Below, piece after piece: positions 39,039-48,483 of a DNA stretch of 64,000 bases. The translations under genes and the position numbers were made by a program. The notes beneath the pieces are model-generated. The model ran no database searches, was not told where the DNA came from, and worked only from the letters and a program-made list of their open reading frames with translations. Source of the stretch: BACL21 sp038141525 (GTDB lineage: Bacteria > Bacteroidota > Bacteroidia > Flavobacteriales > Flavobacteriaceae); contig JAYQIF010000001.1 of NCBI GenBank assembly GCA_038141525.1, positions 62,001 through 126,000 on the forward strand. Direction: 5' to 3'. Within the stretch, counting starts at the first letter, position 1; the number at the start of each line of letters is the position of its first letter.

Positions 39039-39070
39039 TTTAATTATTCTCTAGTTTAATTATTTTCTAG
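39039..39070. repeat. 16-bp tandem duplication
   Basis: TTTAATTATTCTCTAG is followed directly by TTTAATTATTTTCTAG (one mismatch). The second copy contains the stop codon of the MazG-like gene, so the duplication adds a second potential tail but does not change the protein. Confidence 0.85.
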
Positions 39071-39445
39071 AATAGACCCAATATCTGGTTTGAAATAATT
39101 TGGCCCTTTGAGTACCTTACCATCTTCACGATAAATCGGCTTTCCATCTTGTCCGAGTTTTGACATATTACTGCGCTGAATTTCATCAAATACCGTGGCG
39201 ATCTTGTCCTGTAGTCCGTGCTCAATGATGGTCCCACACAAAATGTAAAGCATATCGCCAAGGGCATCCGCCACCTCAACTAAATCGCCGTTGTTGGCCG
39301 CTTCGAGGTACTCCTGATTCTCTTCTTTCATTAAATTAAAACGCAACAGATGCTTTTTGTCGCCTAAATCTGCCCTCGGCTCTTGTTCAATTCCAAGACC
39401 AAAAGCCTCATGGAATGCTTTAACGGCATCGGTATAATGTTTCAT
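39056..39445 (-). CDS. MazG-like nucleotide pyrophosphohydrolase
   Basis: All-alpha NTP pyrophosphohydrolase. Metal-binding helices are MKEENQEYLEA and DLVEVADALGDMLYI (EExxE and ExxD pattern), and the C-terminus is RSNMSKLGQDGKPIYREDGK, typical of the phosphoribosyl-ATP-pyrophosphatase-like family of Bacteroidota. I choose ATG 39445 (MKHYTDAVKAFHEAF) since family members begin there; the frame is open upstream to 39556 but that would overlap the divergent gene. 129 residues. Probably house-cleans non-canonical nucleotides. Confidence 0.85.
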   Translation of the reverse strand: MKHYTDAVKAFHEAFGLGIEQEPRADLGDKKHLLRFNLMKEENQEYLEAANNGDLVEVADALGDMLYILCGTIIEHGLQDKIATVFDEIQRSNMSKLGQDGKPIYREDGKVLKGPNYFKPDIGSILENN

Positions 39446-39538
39446 AATAATTCTCTTAATAATTTCTATTTTTGTCTTTCTTTGAATCAATTCATCGGAA
39501 TCGCGCTTTTTAGGCAATAACTCATCTAAAACACCCAA

Positions 39539-39727
39539 ATGTTTAGTACCGGACAAATAATCTTCTCCATCTGTTTTTTTGTGGCTTTCGTATTAGTCAT
39601 TCGCCTGAGCTACAAAAAAGATCGGGCTATTCATCAAAAACACTTTAAAGGCAAACGCTGGGTTTTGCTCGGATTCCTCGCTTTTTTCTTATTGCTGCTC
39701 CTGGCCAAAATTTGGCTCAAACAATAA
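39539..39727 (+). CDS. Small two-helix membrane protein, unknown function
   Basis: 62 residues: helix 1 IIFSICFFVAFVLVIRL, a basic loop (SYKKDRAIHQKHFKGKRW), helix 2 VLLGFLAFFLLLLLAKI. Divergent from the MazG-like gene with 93 bases between the starts, convergent with DPP3. I recognise it only as a conserved flavobacterial type; no function can be proposed. Confidence 0.6.
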   Translation: MFSTGQIIFSICFFVAFVLVIRLSYKKDRAIHQKHFKGKRWVLLGFLAFFLLLLLAKIWLKQ

Positions 39728-39775
39728 CTCAGACAGCGTAAAAACTATTGAGCTCTATTAACTTTTGCAGGGTGC

Positions 39776-41776
39776 CTAAAGGTTTCCGTAGGTTTTACTG
39801 TACTCCAACATCTGCGCCTCAAACGATTCTGGCTGAACCACTTGGAAACCGACGATTTCGTTTTGCGCATTGAGCTCCGGGACCAAAACGGGGTTAACAA
39901 AACCACTGTACGGTGCAGACGTAAATTGACTGTTACGCTCAAGTATTTCGGCGTGTAATGTTTGATCTACTTTTACACCGTAATCCTCTACAAGTGCCTT
40001 GGCTGCCTCATAATCCCCTTCACTGGTAATGCGTTGCGTCTCACGTAAAAGCTCGCCAAAGAGTTCCCGTAGCTTGCCGTAATCTTTGATGTCGTAGTAA
40101 GTTTTTCCATCACGTGTCACACGCTCGATTACGCCCTGATCTTGACCTTTTTCAAAAACCCAAGCACTCACCCATTGACGGTTGCGCATATGGGCCTCCT
40201 CAACATCATCACCTAGGTTTAATCGAATCAGTTGAGTCACAAGGCCATTGCGGATATAGCCATCGTAGGCTGCTGTCCCCGTCGCTTCCCAATCGGTGAC
40301 TAATCCGAGTTCTTGTAATTTTGGATCCATCAAGTAATACAGGCCAAACAAATCGGCACGGCCCTCCTCTATAGTTGATTTATAACTTTTTAACGTCTCT
40401 TTTGGCGTCCCGACACCAGGGTTAATTTGTCCTGAGGCATGACCCACTACCTCGTGCAATGCCGTGTGCAGTTTATCGGCTAGAGCCCCGTATTTTTCCT
40501 CTAGTTCAATTTCTTGGGCGTCGTGGGCAAATTCTTGCAAACGCCCGCTGCCGCCCGCATTGTTGTAGGCATTAATGATATTTCCTAAAGAGACAGATTT
40601 ACTCCCGTGCGCCTGTCTGATCCAATTATTATTGGGTAAGTTAACCCCAATAGGCGTACTGGGTGAGGCATCTCCAGACTCTCCCGCCACCACAACGGTT
40701 TTATAGGAAACCCCTTTAACTTCCTTTTTCTTATGCTCAGGCATGAGCGGTGAATTGTCTTCAAACCACTGCGCTTGCTCCGAAAGCACACTCATCTTTT
40801 TGGACATGTCAAAGTCTTTAATCTGCACTATCGTCTCGTATGAACCTTTATATCCTTTTGGATCATTATAAACCTCAATAAATCCATTGATCCAATCAAT
40901 ATTCCCCTCCGTGGCATTAACCCAGGCCACAGCATACTCATCCCAGGTATCTAAATCGCCGGTCTTGTAATACTCAATAAGTAAGTTCAAAGCCTTAGCC
41001 TGTGCCGGATTTTCGGCCACAGTCACGGCCTGCTCTAGCCAATAGATGATGCGGTCAATAGCCTGCCCGTATAGTCCGCCACTACGGTAAACTTGCTCTA
41101 CCAGTTGGCCCTGTTCTTTGACCAATCTTGTGTTCAAACCGACCTCTATCGGACGCTCAGCATCCACTTTGACAGATCCATAAAAATCTTCGACATCCTG
41201 TGTGGTCACATTTGGTCCATAAAAATTAATGGCACTCTCTAGAACGATATCGGCGTCTTTACTGAGGTTGACCTTCTTTTTATCCTTCTCATTAAAGACA
41301 ACCTCGAAAGCCTCACCCTCAAGTGTTGCCTGAGCATCATCGAGTAATTCCATCAAATACTCCTGAGAAAATTCGGGCATTATTTTATCATTACTGTAAT
41401 GATGGTGGATTCCGTTGGAGAACCAGACACGTTTAAGATACGTCTCGAAGGCCATCCACTGATCGTTGTCCCTTGCTCCTGGATAGTCCGTGAAAATTTT
41501 TTCTAAGGCCTCACGAATCTCCAAATTGTGGCGGTAATTTTGTGCCCACATGATATCTCTGCCCTCAAGTCCCGCCTGCGTCATGTAGTACACTAATTTT
41601 TGCTCATTCAAAGTCAAATCCTCAAAACCAGGAATCTGGTATCGTAGAACTTTGACATCAGCAAATTGATCTACATTAAAATCAAAGCTTGTTTCTTGTA
41701 CGGGTGTGGCCTGATCGCCACAGCTGTTTAGGGTCAATAATCCGATCAATACAGCACTAAAAAAATAGAGTCTCAT
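39776..41776 (-). CDS. Dipeptidyl-peptidase III (M49) lipoprotein
   Basis: Removes dipeptides from peptide N-termini. Lipobox LNSCGD (Cys at ~19). The M49 zinc site is HEVVGH at about residue 441 (HExxGH, shorter than the eukaryotic HExxxH), with the second motif EEGRAD at ~469. Nearby are YNNAGGSGRLQEFAHDAQE and RADLFGLYYLMD, usual for bacterial members. 666 residues, intact. Likely periplasmic or surface-attached, feeding on peptides together with the M28 peptidase. Confidence 0.93.
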   Translation of the reverse strand: MRLYFFSAVLIGLLTLNSCGDQATPVQETSFDFNVDQFADVKVLRYQIPGFEDLTLNEQKLVYYMTQAGLEGRDIMWAQNYRHNLEIREALEKIFTDYPGARDNDQWMAFETYLKRVWFSNGIHHHYSNDKIMPEFSQEYLMELLDDAQATLEGEAFEVVFNEKDKKKVNLSKDADIVLESAINFYGPNVTTQDVEDFYGSVKVDAERPIEVGLNTRLVKEQGQLVEQVYRSGGLYGQAIDRIIYWLEQAVTVAENPAQAKALNLLIEYYKTGDLDTWDEYAVAWVNATEGNIDWINGFIEVYNDPKGYKGSYETIVQIKDFDMSKKMSVLSEQAQWFEDNSPLMPEHKKKEVKGVSYKTVVVAGESGDASPSTPIGVNLPNNNWIRQAHGSKSVSLGNIINAYNNAGGSGRLQEFAHDAQEIELEEKYGALADKLHTALHEVVGHASGQINPGVGTPKETLKSYKSTIEEGRADLFGLYYLMDPKLQELGLVTDWEATGTAAYDGYIRNGLVTQLIRLNLGDDVEEAHMRNRQWVSAWVFEKGQDQGVIERVTRDGKTYYDIKDYGKLRELFGELLRETQRITSEGDYEAAKALVEDYGVKVDQTLHAEILERNSQFTSAPYSGFVNPVLVPELNAQNEIVGFQVVQPESFEAQMLEYSKTYGNL

Positions 41777-41940
41777 TTTTGGTAATTTTTGAAGCCTAAA
41801 GGTAGTTAAATTTTGATTTTATTTGTGGTCCATCCTTGCTCGAACAATTTGGCTATCTTCGCTTTAATCTCTTTTTTGGGTGGCCTTAAAGATTTTATCT
41901 GAACTCATATTTTATTTGGTACGCACGCAACAATCATCTT

Positions 41941-42309
41941 ATGCTTAAAAATATAGTCTTAGTTTTTCTCGGAGGGGGCATCGGCAGTGCCCTCAGATAT
42001 GGCCTGAGCAACTGGCTCAATCAATATGTTCCTTGGGCCGCCGGGACCTTCAGCGCCAATATATTGGGAAGTCTGCTGATCGGCCTATTGATGGGTTGGT
42101 TCATCAAATGGCCCCATATGGAGGCAGATATGCGCCTTCTATTGGCCATCGGATTTTGCGGGGGGTTCACAACATTCAGCACATTCGCCCTCGAGCAGGT
42201 CAATATGATAAAAAATGGGGCAACCACACACGCCCTAATTTATATGGCCTCAAGTCTGATCTTAGGTGTAGCCGCTGTTTTTCTGGGACTTTGGCTCAGC
42301 CGACAATAA
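41941..42309 (+). CDS. crcB: Fluoride channel Fluc/CrcB
   Basis: Four-helix dimeric fluoride exporter. LGGGIGSALRYGLSNWLN, GTFSANILGSLLIGLLMG and FCGGFTTFSTFALEQVNMI (Na+ site and the F-box phenylalanines) are all intact. 122 residues. I looked for a fluoride riboswitch in the 164 bases upstream and saw no convincing one. Confidence 0.95.
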   Translation: MLKNIVLVFLGGGIGSALRYGLSNWLNQYVPWAAGTFSANILGSLLIGLLMGWFIKWPHMEADMRLLLAIGFCGGFTTFSTFALEQVNMIKNGATTHALIYMASSLILGVAAVFLGLWLSRQ

Positions 42310-42360
42310 ATCTCAGCGCCCTAAGGCTAACCAGGGCGAACAAGTGAGCCAAAGTACTTT

Positions 42361-42981
42361 TCAATAGACCTTAAAGGCCTTAACCCCGGCTTCAATGCGC
42401 ACCGGCAGGTCATTTTCTTTAGGTGGAATAGGGCATGAATACCGCTCATTGTAAGCGCAGTATGGATTATAAGATTGATTAAAATCCAGAACTAATTTAT
42501 CTCCCTCAGGGATGCGCAGATCAATATAGCGTCCCCCGCCATAAGCCCCATCACCCGATGCCCAATCGGTAAATGGGCAGAATAAATAGTCAGTATATTG
42601 TGGATCCTCATAACCATCGGTGCTCCTGTAAACGGGCAGACGAAGCTGCTGACCCAATAAAGTAAAATGTAATATTCCGTATTGAACGTATTCTGGCTTG
42701 CGCTCTGTGGTCGTTGGCATTAAAAAGGGTTCTGCCTGTGGTGTACGCTCTAATCGTGCGGTAACCCTATAGTCCAAGTCAATAGGATACCATTTGAGGC
42801 CCTTGAACTCAGCGAGATCTTCAGGTTTTAATATACTCTCTTCAGGGTCTGCAAATTCCCGGTCCATCTTATCTTGATAATTTTGAATTTCTTGTATTAC
42901 GCGTTCCTTATTTTGTCCAAGAGCGACAAGGCTGCTTAACGCCATACTCAAAACAAGCAGTGTGATGTAGAGTGGTCTCAT
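42361..42981 (-). CDS. Exported DUF1684 protein
   Basis: Signal peptide, then the DUF1684 domain: LKWYPIDLDYRVTARLE, LPVYRSTDGYEDPQYTDYLF, FTDWASGDGAYGGGRYIDL and LDFNQSYNPYCAYNERYSCP, IPPKEN. The last motif with two Cys and the PPKEN sequence is diagnostic. 206 residues. Function unknown. Its ATG overlaps the stop of the upstream Lrp gene by 4 bases (ATGA), so both are translated from one mRNA. Confidence 0.88.
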   Translation of the reverse strand: MRPLYITLLVLSMALSSLVALGQNKERVIQEIQNYQDKMDREFADPEESILKPEDLAEFKGLKWYPIDLDYRVTARLERTPQAEPFLMPTTTERKPEYVQYGILHFTLLGQQLRLPVYRSTDGYEDPQYTDYLFCPFTDWASGDGAYGGGRYIDLRIPEGDKLVLDFNQSYNPYCAYNERYSCPIPPKENDLPVRIEAGVKAFKVY

Positions 42982-43415
42982 GATTGTGGAATTATAGGGT
43001 GATGGTCAACTACTTTTGATAAAATGATCTGTGTTTTGGTTTCTCCAAAAATAATGAGCTTGTCGATAAATTGTTCCAGATGCTTTTGATTGATCAAGAC
43101 GACCTCCATCACAATATTTTCGTTACCGGTAATGCGATAACAATTTACCACCTCTGGGAAACTCTTGACCTGCTCTAAAAATGGCTTTAGTTTTCCCATG
43201 AAGGCGCGTACTGTAATTATCGCTCTCAATTGATAACCGCACTCATAGGAGGAGACATCCGTACGGTATCCTTTTATGATCCCAGCATCTTCCATTTTTC
43301 TTATTCGCTCGTTTACAGCCGGGGAACTGATCCCAACAATTCGGCCAATTTCGGCATGAGTATATCGAGCATTAGTTTGCAAACATTGGAGGATACGGCG
43401 GTTCAATAGATCCAT
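42978..43415 (-). CDS. Lrp/AsnC-family transcription regulator
   Basis: N-terminal winged helix with LLNRRILQCLQTNARYTHAEI, GRIVGISSPAVNERIRKMED (recognition helix), GIIKGYRTDV, then the RAM ligand domain (RAIITVRAFMGKLKPFLEQV, CYRITGNENIVMEVV). The start at ATG 43415 gives 145 residues, the family length. The region upstream is very AT-rich, as is common for Lrp autoregulation. It is divergent from the gene at 43566, a possible target. Confidence 0.92.
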   Translation of the reverse strand: MDLLNRRILQCLQTNARYTHAEIGRIVGISSPAVNERIRKMEDAGIIKGYRTDVSSYECGYQLRAIITVRAFMGKLKPFLEQVKSFPEVVNCYRITGNENIVMEVVLINQKHLEQFIDKLIIFGETKTQIILSKVVDHHPIIPQS

Positions 43416-43528
43416 AAAACACACAATTAACATTAAAAACAGTATAAATTAAGTCAAAAAAAATTAAATATTAAATATAATTTATATCTCAAGTTTAAAT
43501 CATTAAGTATTTATCGTTGTCTTTGGAG

Positions 43529-43536
43529 TAAATTTG
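43529..43536 (+). promoter_or_regulatory. -7 box for the gene at 43566
   Basis: TAAATTTG matches TAnnTTTG, 29 bases before the ATG. Only a poorly spaced TTG is seen upstream. Confidence 0.4.
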
Positions 43537-43565
43537 ATTGATTCAGTCTTTGGAAAGAGTCAGCT

Positions 43566-43961
43566 ATGAAAAACATGTTAACGCAACACTTGCATTATCC
43601 ACCATTGTACCACAAGGCATTAGAGATTTTGACCTTGTCGCGTCATATGTCGTATCTGTACTGTGCGGATCTCATTGGCCCCGAGCCCAATAGCCCTGAG
43701 CATGAAAAAATCTACTTTACAGGAGACATTATTCAACAATCTTGTAAACTGGCTCCAGAGATTCTTCGTGCTGAAAATCAGACTTATGCCGAAGATAAAA
43801 GACGCCACGCTAAACGCGTCAGTGTTCTGATCAAAAACTTGTTCTTCACCTGCGAGCGGTTGGAAGATAGTCCCATCAAGGCCAAAGAATTCTTACCATT
43901 ATTTAGAAAAGAACTCAAACAGTTCCGTAAGCTTCAGCGCACTTGGGCGTTGATGCTTTAG
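43566..43961 (+). CDS. Conserved hypothetical helical protein, 131 aa
   Basis: Soluble, basic and all-helical: LYHKALEILTLSRHMSYLY, DIIQQSCKLAPEILRAE, HAKRVSVLIKNLFFTCERLE and a Lys/Arg-rich C-terminus with FRKELKQFRKLQRTW. No signal peptide. Four helices of similar length suggest a bundle, somewhat like the N-terminal part of four-helix 'S23-type' proteins, but I do not see a family signature. It is divergent from the Lrp gene, which may regulate it. Confidence 0.6.
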   Translation: MKNMLTQHLHYPPLYHKALEILTLSRHMSYLYCADLIGPEPNSPEHEKIYFTGDIIQQSCKLAPEILRAENQTYAEDKRRHAKRVSVLIKNLFFTCERLEDSPIKAKEFLPLFRKELKQFRKLQRTWALML

Positions 43962-44028
43962 CATTTTTACCCATAGCACCTATCGGGCTGGTAGGGTTCT
44001 CCCGAAATGTCGCGACGGTTTTATCCGT

Positions 44029-47000
44029 TTACATATTGCGTCGGTACTGCCCGCCTACATCGAAAAGCACCTGAGTTATTTGACCCAGTGAGGCCACTTT
44101 AACCGCTTCCATGAGCACTGTAAATAAATTGGTATTGGCCTTAGCCCCCACTTTTAAATCTATTAATGCCCTTTGAAGTTGATCCCGCTTTTGGGTATGC
44201 AGTGCGCGCACCGTATCAATCTGAATCTGCTTTTCTTGCTCAGTGGCCCGAATCACCTCCGAAGGAATGATGGTTGGAGAACCTTTACTGCTCAAGAAGG
44301 TATTGACCCCGATAATCGGGTATTGCCCGGTGTGCTTCAAGGTCTCATAATGAAGGCTTTCCTCTTGAATCTTGCCGCGTTGATACATGGTTTCCATGGC
44401 TCCGAGCACCCCGCCGCGCTCCGTAATCCGATCGAATTCCATCAAGACGGCCTGCTCCACCAAATCGGTTAATTCTTCAATAATAAAAGCCCCTTGTATT
44501 GGGTTTTCGTTTTTAGCCAGTCCGAGTTCCTTATTAATGATCAGCTGAATCGCCATGGCCCGACGCACACTATCTTCCGTAGGTGTGGTTATGGCCTCAT
44601 CGTAGGCATTGGTATGCAATGAATTACAATTATCATAAATCGCATAAAGCGCTTGAAGCGTTGTACGGATGTCGTTGAAATCAATTTCTTGAGCGTGCAG
44701 ACTGCGTCCAGAAGTCTGGATGTGGTATTTGAGCATTTGAGATCGAGGACCAGCACCGTATTTCTCGCGCATGGCTTTGGCCCAAATTTTACGGGCAACA
44801 CGACCGATAACGGCGTACTCAGGATCAATACCGTTACTAAAGAAAAAAGATAAGTTTGGCCCGAAATCATCGATGCTCATGCCTCGAGACAAATAGTACT
44901 CGACATAAGTAAACCCATTAGACAGGGTAAAGGCCAGCTGAGTTATTGGATTGGCCCCGGCCTCGGCAATGTGATATCCCGAAATACTGACCGAATAAAA
45001 ATTACGCACCTTTTGGTCGATGAAATAAGCCTGTACATCACCCATGAGTCTCAGGGCAAATTCAGTGGAGAAAATACAAGTATTCTGTGCTTGATCTTCC
45101 TTTAATATATCGGCCTGAACGGTACCGCGCACCTGCATCAGCGTCTTGGCCTTTATTTCATTATAAACCTCTATTGGCAATACTTTATCTCCTGTAATCC
45201 CCAGAAGAAGGAGGCCCAATCCATTGTGTCCCTCAGGCAAATCGCCCATGTATTTTGGACGAAGTGATTGGTCTGTATATTCTACGCTCAAAGCCTTTTC
45301 AACCTCAGCCTCGAGCTTGTGCTCTTTGATGTATTTTTCACAATTCTGATCGATTGCTGCATTCAGGAAAAAGGCCAAAACCATAGGGGCAGGACCATTG
45401 ATGGTCATACTGACCGAGGTCATCGGGTCAGACAAATCAAAGCCACTGTAGAGCTTTTTAGCATCGTCTAAACTACAGACCGAAACCCCTGCATTGCCTA
45501 TTTTTCCGTAAATGTCGGGTCTTAAGTCAGGATCATGTCCATAAAGGGTTACACTGTCAAAGGCAGTAGACAAGCGTATGGCCGACATGTTTTGGCTTAA
45601 ATAATGAAATCTACGATTGGTGCGTTCTGGCCCACCCTCACCAGCAAACATACGGGTAGGATCTTCCGCCACGCGCTTAAACGGATAGAGTCCAGCAGTA
45701 TAAGGAAATGAGCCTGGTAAATTTTCTTGCATCATCCAGCCCAACAAATCCCCCCAGGCTGTATAACGCGGTAAAGCCACCTTGGGGATTTGGGTCATAG
45801 AAAGCGATGTGGTATGGGTCTCGACTTGCAACACTTTATCACGAACTTTAAAATCATAGAGCGGCGCCCCATATTTTGCCTTTACCCCATCCCACTCTAT
45901 GATTTGTTGCCACAGATGGGGGTCGAGATTCATTTTCAGGGTTTTGAACTGGGTCAGCAATTGCTGCAATAAATCAGCAGATTCAGATCTCAGGTCCTGC
46001 TCTTGAATTTCAAGTCCTTCAGGACTCAGTAAAACTGGGGACTGGCACAAGTTTTCAATAGCCTTAAAAATACCGTATAAGGTTTGCGCCACTTTGGTCT
46101 GGGCCACAGTAAAAGCGTCGTACTGGCGAATAGACTCAGAAATTTCGGAGAGATAACGCGTACGTGCCGGAGGAATCACAAAAACTTTCTCAGAATCTTG
46201 AGCCTCTGAAGCAGCCTCTAAAATCCAGTCCAGATTCATGCGCTGCACCAGAGTCCACATGATTGCTCCATACAGTCTATTCATGCCGGGATCATTGAAT
46301 TGAGAGGCAATTGTCCCAAAAACGGGCAGCTCTTCTTGTGGCGTTTCCCATAAATTATGGTTGCGCATGTATTGTTTGCGCACATCGCGCAGGGCATCTA
46401 AAGCGCCACGCTTATCGAACTTGTTTAGGGCCACCAAATCGGCAAAATCGAGCATATCGATCTTTTCCAGCTGAGTGGCTGCGCCAAACTCAGGAGTCAT
46501 CACGTAAAGAGAGACATCACTGTGTTCCAGAATTTCGGTATCGCTTTGGCCAATACCTGAAGTTTCTAAAATCACTAGATCAAATCCAGAAGCCTTGACT
46601 AGGTCCAGGGCGTCATTGACGTATTTGGACAAAGCCAAATTACTCTGACGCGTGGCCAAACTACGCATATACACCCTAGAGGTATTGATGGCGTTCATCC
46701 GAATTCTATCGCCGAGTAGGGCACCTCCTGTTTTACGCTTGGAGGGATCGACTGAAATGATGGCTAAATGCTTTTCGGGATAGGACGCCAGAAATCGACG
46801 GACCAGTTCATCAACAAGCGACGATTTTCCTGCTCCCCCAGTACCGGTAATCCCCAAAACAGGGACCTTAGCCAGATCAGAAGTATCCCGTAGTTCTTGT
46901 AAAAAAGACTTGATTTGCTCCGGAAAATTCTCTGCGGCACTAATGCACTGAGCGATATAATGTGGATTATTCACCCCCAGAGCACCGCGATCAAAGCTTT

Positions 47001-47451
47001 TGAGATCCCCACGAGATTCATCGCTTTGCGCCACAAGATCGTTGATCATGCCTTGAAGCCCCATAGCGCGGCCATCATCGGGAGAATAGATACGGGCAAT
47101 ACCATAATCCATGAGGGTTTTGATCTCCTGCGGAAGAATCACACCGCCACCGCCACCAAAAATCTTAATATGCCCTGCGCCCCGCTCTTGAAGTAAATCA
47201 TACATGTACTTGAAATACTCCATATGCCCGCCTTGGTATGAGGTCATAGCGATAGCATGGGCATCTTCTTGTATAGCGGTAGAAACCACTTCGTCAACAC
47301 TGCGGTCATGCCCTAGGTGAATCACCTCCACCCCCGTGGATTGAATGATTCTGCGCATGATGTTTATGGCGGCGTCATGGCCGTCAAAAAGTGAGGCTGC
47401 AGTAACGATGCGAATTTTATGCTGGGGCTTGTAGGGTTCTGGTTGTTGCAT
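44029..47451 (-). CDS. icmF: IcmF-type fused acyl-CoA mutase with built-in G-protein chaperone
   Basis: Adenosylcobalamin-dependent acyl-CoA mutase. Order of domains: B12-binding (ASLFDGHDAAINIMRRI at ~20-36 with the His that ligands cobalt; IFGGGGGVI), MeaB-like GTPase (P-loop ITGTGGAGKSS ~202-210; SVDPSKRKTGGALLGDR; LNKFDKRGA), linker, then the TIM-barrel mutase (AGLYPFKRVAEDPTRMFAGE, RLSTAFDSVTLYGHDPD, SVSISGYHIAEAGANP). 1140 residues from ATG 47451, all in one intact frame. The YPFK..DPTRMFAG region points to isobutyryl/n-butyryl-CoA specificity over methylmalonyl-CoA, but this needs assay. Served by the adenosyltransferase at 13.8 kb. Confidence 0.93.
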   Translation of the reverse strand: MQQPEPYKPQHKIRIVTAASLFDGHDAAINIMRRIIQSTGVEVIHLGHDRSVDEVVSTAIQEDAHAIAMTSYQGGHMEYFKYMYDLLQERGAGHIKIFGGGGGVILPQEIKTLMDYGIARIYSPDDGRAMGLQGMINDLVAQSDESRGDLKSFDRGALGVNNPHYIAQCISAAENFPEQIKSFLQELRDTSDLAKVPVLGITGTGGAGKSSLVDELVRRFLASYPEKHLAIISVDPSKRKTGGALLGDRIRMNAINTSRVYMRSLATRQSNLALSKYVNDALDLVKASGFDLVILETSGIGQSDTEILEHSDVSLYVMTPEFGAATQLEKIDMLDFADLVALNKFDKRGALDALRDVRKQYMRNHNLWETPQEELPVFGTIASQFNDPGMNRLYGAIMWTLVQRMNLDWILEAASEAQDSEKVFVIPPARTRYLSEISESIRQYDAFTVAQTKVAQTLYGIFKAIENLCQSPVLLSPEGLEIQEQDLRSESADLLQQLLTQFKTLKMNLDPHLWQQIIEWDGVKAKYGAPLYDFKVRDKVLQVETHTTSLSMTQIPKVALPRYTAWGDLLGWMMQENLPGSFPYTAGLYPFKRVAEDPTRMFAGEGGPERTNRRFHYLSQNMSAIRLSTAFDSVTLYGHDPDLRPDIYGKIGNAGVSVCSLDDAKKLYSGFDLSDPMTSVSMTINGPAPMVLAFFLNAAIDQNCEKYIKEHKLEAEVEKALSVEYTDQSLRPKYMGDLPEGHNGLGLLLLGITGDKVLPIEVYNEIKAKTLMQVRGTVQADILKEDQAQNTCIFSTEFALRLMGDVQAYFIDQKVRNFYSVSISGYHIAEAGANPITQLAFTLSNGFTYVEYYLSRGMSIDDFGPNLSFFFSNGIDPEYAVIGRVARKIWAKAMREKYGAGPRSQMLKYHIQTSGRSLHAQEIDFNDIRTTLQALYAIYDNCNSLHTNAYDEAITTPTEDSVRRAMAIQLIINKELGLAKNENPIQGAFIIEELTDLVEQAVLMEFDRITERGGVLGAMETMYQRGKIQEESLHYETLKHTGQYPIIGVNTFLSSKGSPTIIPSEVIRATEQEKQIQIDTVRALHTQKRDQLQRALIDLKVGAKANTNLFTVLMEAVKVASLGQITQVLFDVGGQYRRNM

Positions 47452-47634
47452 TATCAATATTTGGGTCGTTTGTCTGCGTAAATTTACGAATTCATCATCG
47501 AATGGGTAATTTTATCACGTATTATTCAACGCTGAGTTGAAATACCGCCCGCTAGTGAACATCGACGCAATTGTTTGTTGAATCACGATGAACCGGGTAG
47601 TTTTGAGCGAATTTGTAATTAATTCTCGATTATC

Positions 47635-48456
47635 TTAACGTAGGCCTGCCTGAAGAATGGCATGCATTTGCTGTTGCAGCTTTAGTGCTTCGGCTGCTGC
47701 CGCTTGGGCAAAATCTTCGCCCTGGCTGGCGTAGATTATTCCGCGTGAGGAGTTTACCAGTAGCCCAACCTCATCGTTCAAAGCGTGGTCACAAACCTCT
47801 TGCAGACTTCCACCTTGTGCACCCACTCCGGGCACCAGTAAAAATGATTTTGGGGCGATAGCCCGTACTCGTGCTAAATACTCCGTTTTGGTCGCCCCGA
47901 CCACAAACATCAATCGCTGGTGGTTTTTATAAGTCTGCGCGGTTTCTAGAACTTGCTCAAACAAATTCTGCGCTGAATCACTCACCTGAAAATCAAAAGC
48001 TCCGGGATTCGAGGTCAGAGCCAAAAGAATCACAAACTTATCGTCAAATTCCAAAAATGGTTCCACAGAATCACGCCCCATATAAGGCGCTATAGTCAAA
48101 GCATCAAAGCCCATTTGATCAAAAAATGCTTTGGCGTAACGCGTCGAGGTATTGCCAATATCCCCTCGTTTGGCATCAGCAATGGTAAATATCTCTGGAT
48201 GTTTCGAATTTAAATAGTCTATAGTTTTTTCAAGAGCCTGCCACCCTTGAGTCCCGTAAGACTCATAAAAAGCCGTATTGGGTTTGTAGGCAACGGCCAA
48301 ATGATGGGTGGCATCGATTATCGCTTTGTTGAACGCAAAAATTGGATCCTCAGACTCCAAAAGATGAGGTGGGATTTTGTCTAAATCTACATCCAATCCC
48401 ACGCAGAGAAAGGACGATTTGTCGTGAATTGCTTTGGTGAGTTGTTGCTGCGTCAT
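47635..48456 (-). CDS. pyrF: Orotidine 5'-phosphate decarboxylase (type 2)
   Basis: Last step of UMP synthesis. LCVGLDVDLDKIP, VAYKPNTAFYESYG, the catalytic TIADAKRGDIGNTS (DAKRGD) and FLLVPGVGAQGGSL are clear; the spacing and the 273-residue length fit the longer type 2 enzyme. Intact. Encoded 27 bases after prfA in the order purM-prfA-pyrF. Confidence 0.95.
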   Translation of the reverse strand: MTQQQLTKAIHDKSSFLCVGLDVDLDKIPPHLLESEDPIFAFNKAIIDATHHLAVAYKPNTAFYESYGTQGWQALEKTIDYLNSKHPEIFTIADAKRGDIGNTSTRYAKAFFDQMGFDALTIAPYMGRDSVEPFLEFDDKFVILLALTSNPGAFDFQVSDSAQNLFEQVLETAQTYKNHQRLMFVVGATKTEYLARVRAIAPKSFLLVPGVGAQGGSLQEVCDHALNDEVGLLVNSSRGIIYASQGEDFAQAAAAEALKLQQQMHAILQAGLR

Positions 48457-48483
48457 CCGTTTAGATTAAAAACTTAATTACCC

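Noticed and set aside
39446..39556. N-terminal extension of the MazG-like protein
   Set aside because: It overlaps the divergent membrane-protein gene and has no counterpart in the family as I know it.
41817..41908. Small minus-strand frame (MSSDKIFK.. / KKEIKAKIAKLFEQGW) upstream of DPP3
   Set aside because: Needs a frameshift within about 35 codons and lies in the promoter region of two divergent genes; too short to support.
41776..41940. Fluoride riboswitch ahead of crcB
   Set aside because: No GGNGAUG-type core or paired stem with pseudoknot could be found; the region is AT-rich without a clear fold.
47452..47634. Cobalamin riboswitch upstream of icmF
   Set aside because: No B12-box-like sequence was seen; only a short palindrome CGTAAATTTACG near a weak -7 box.
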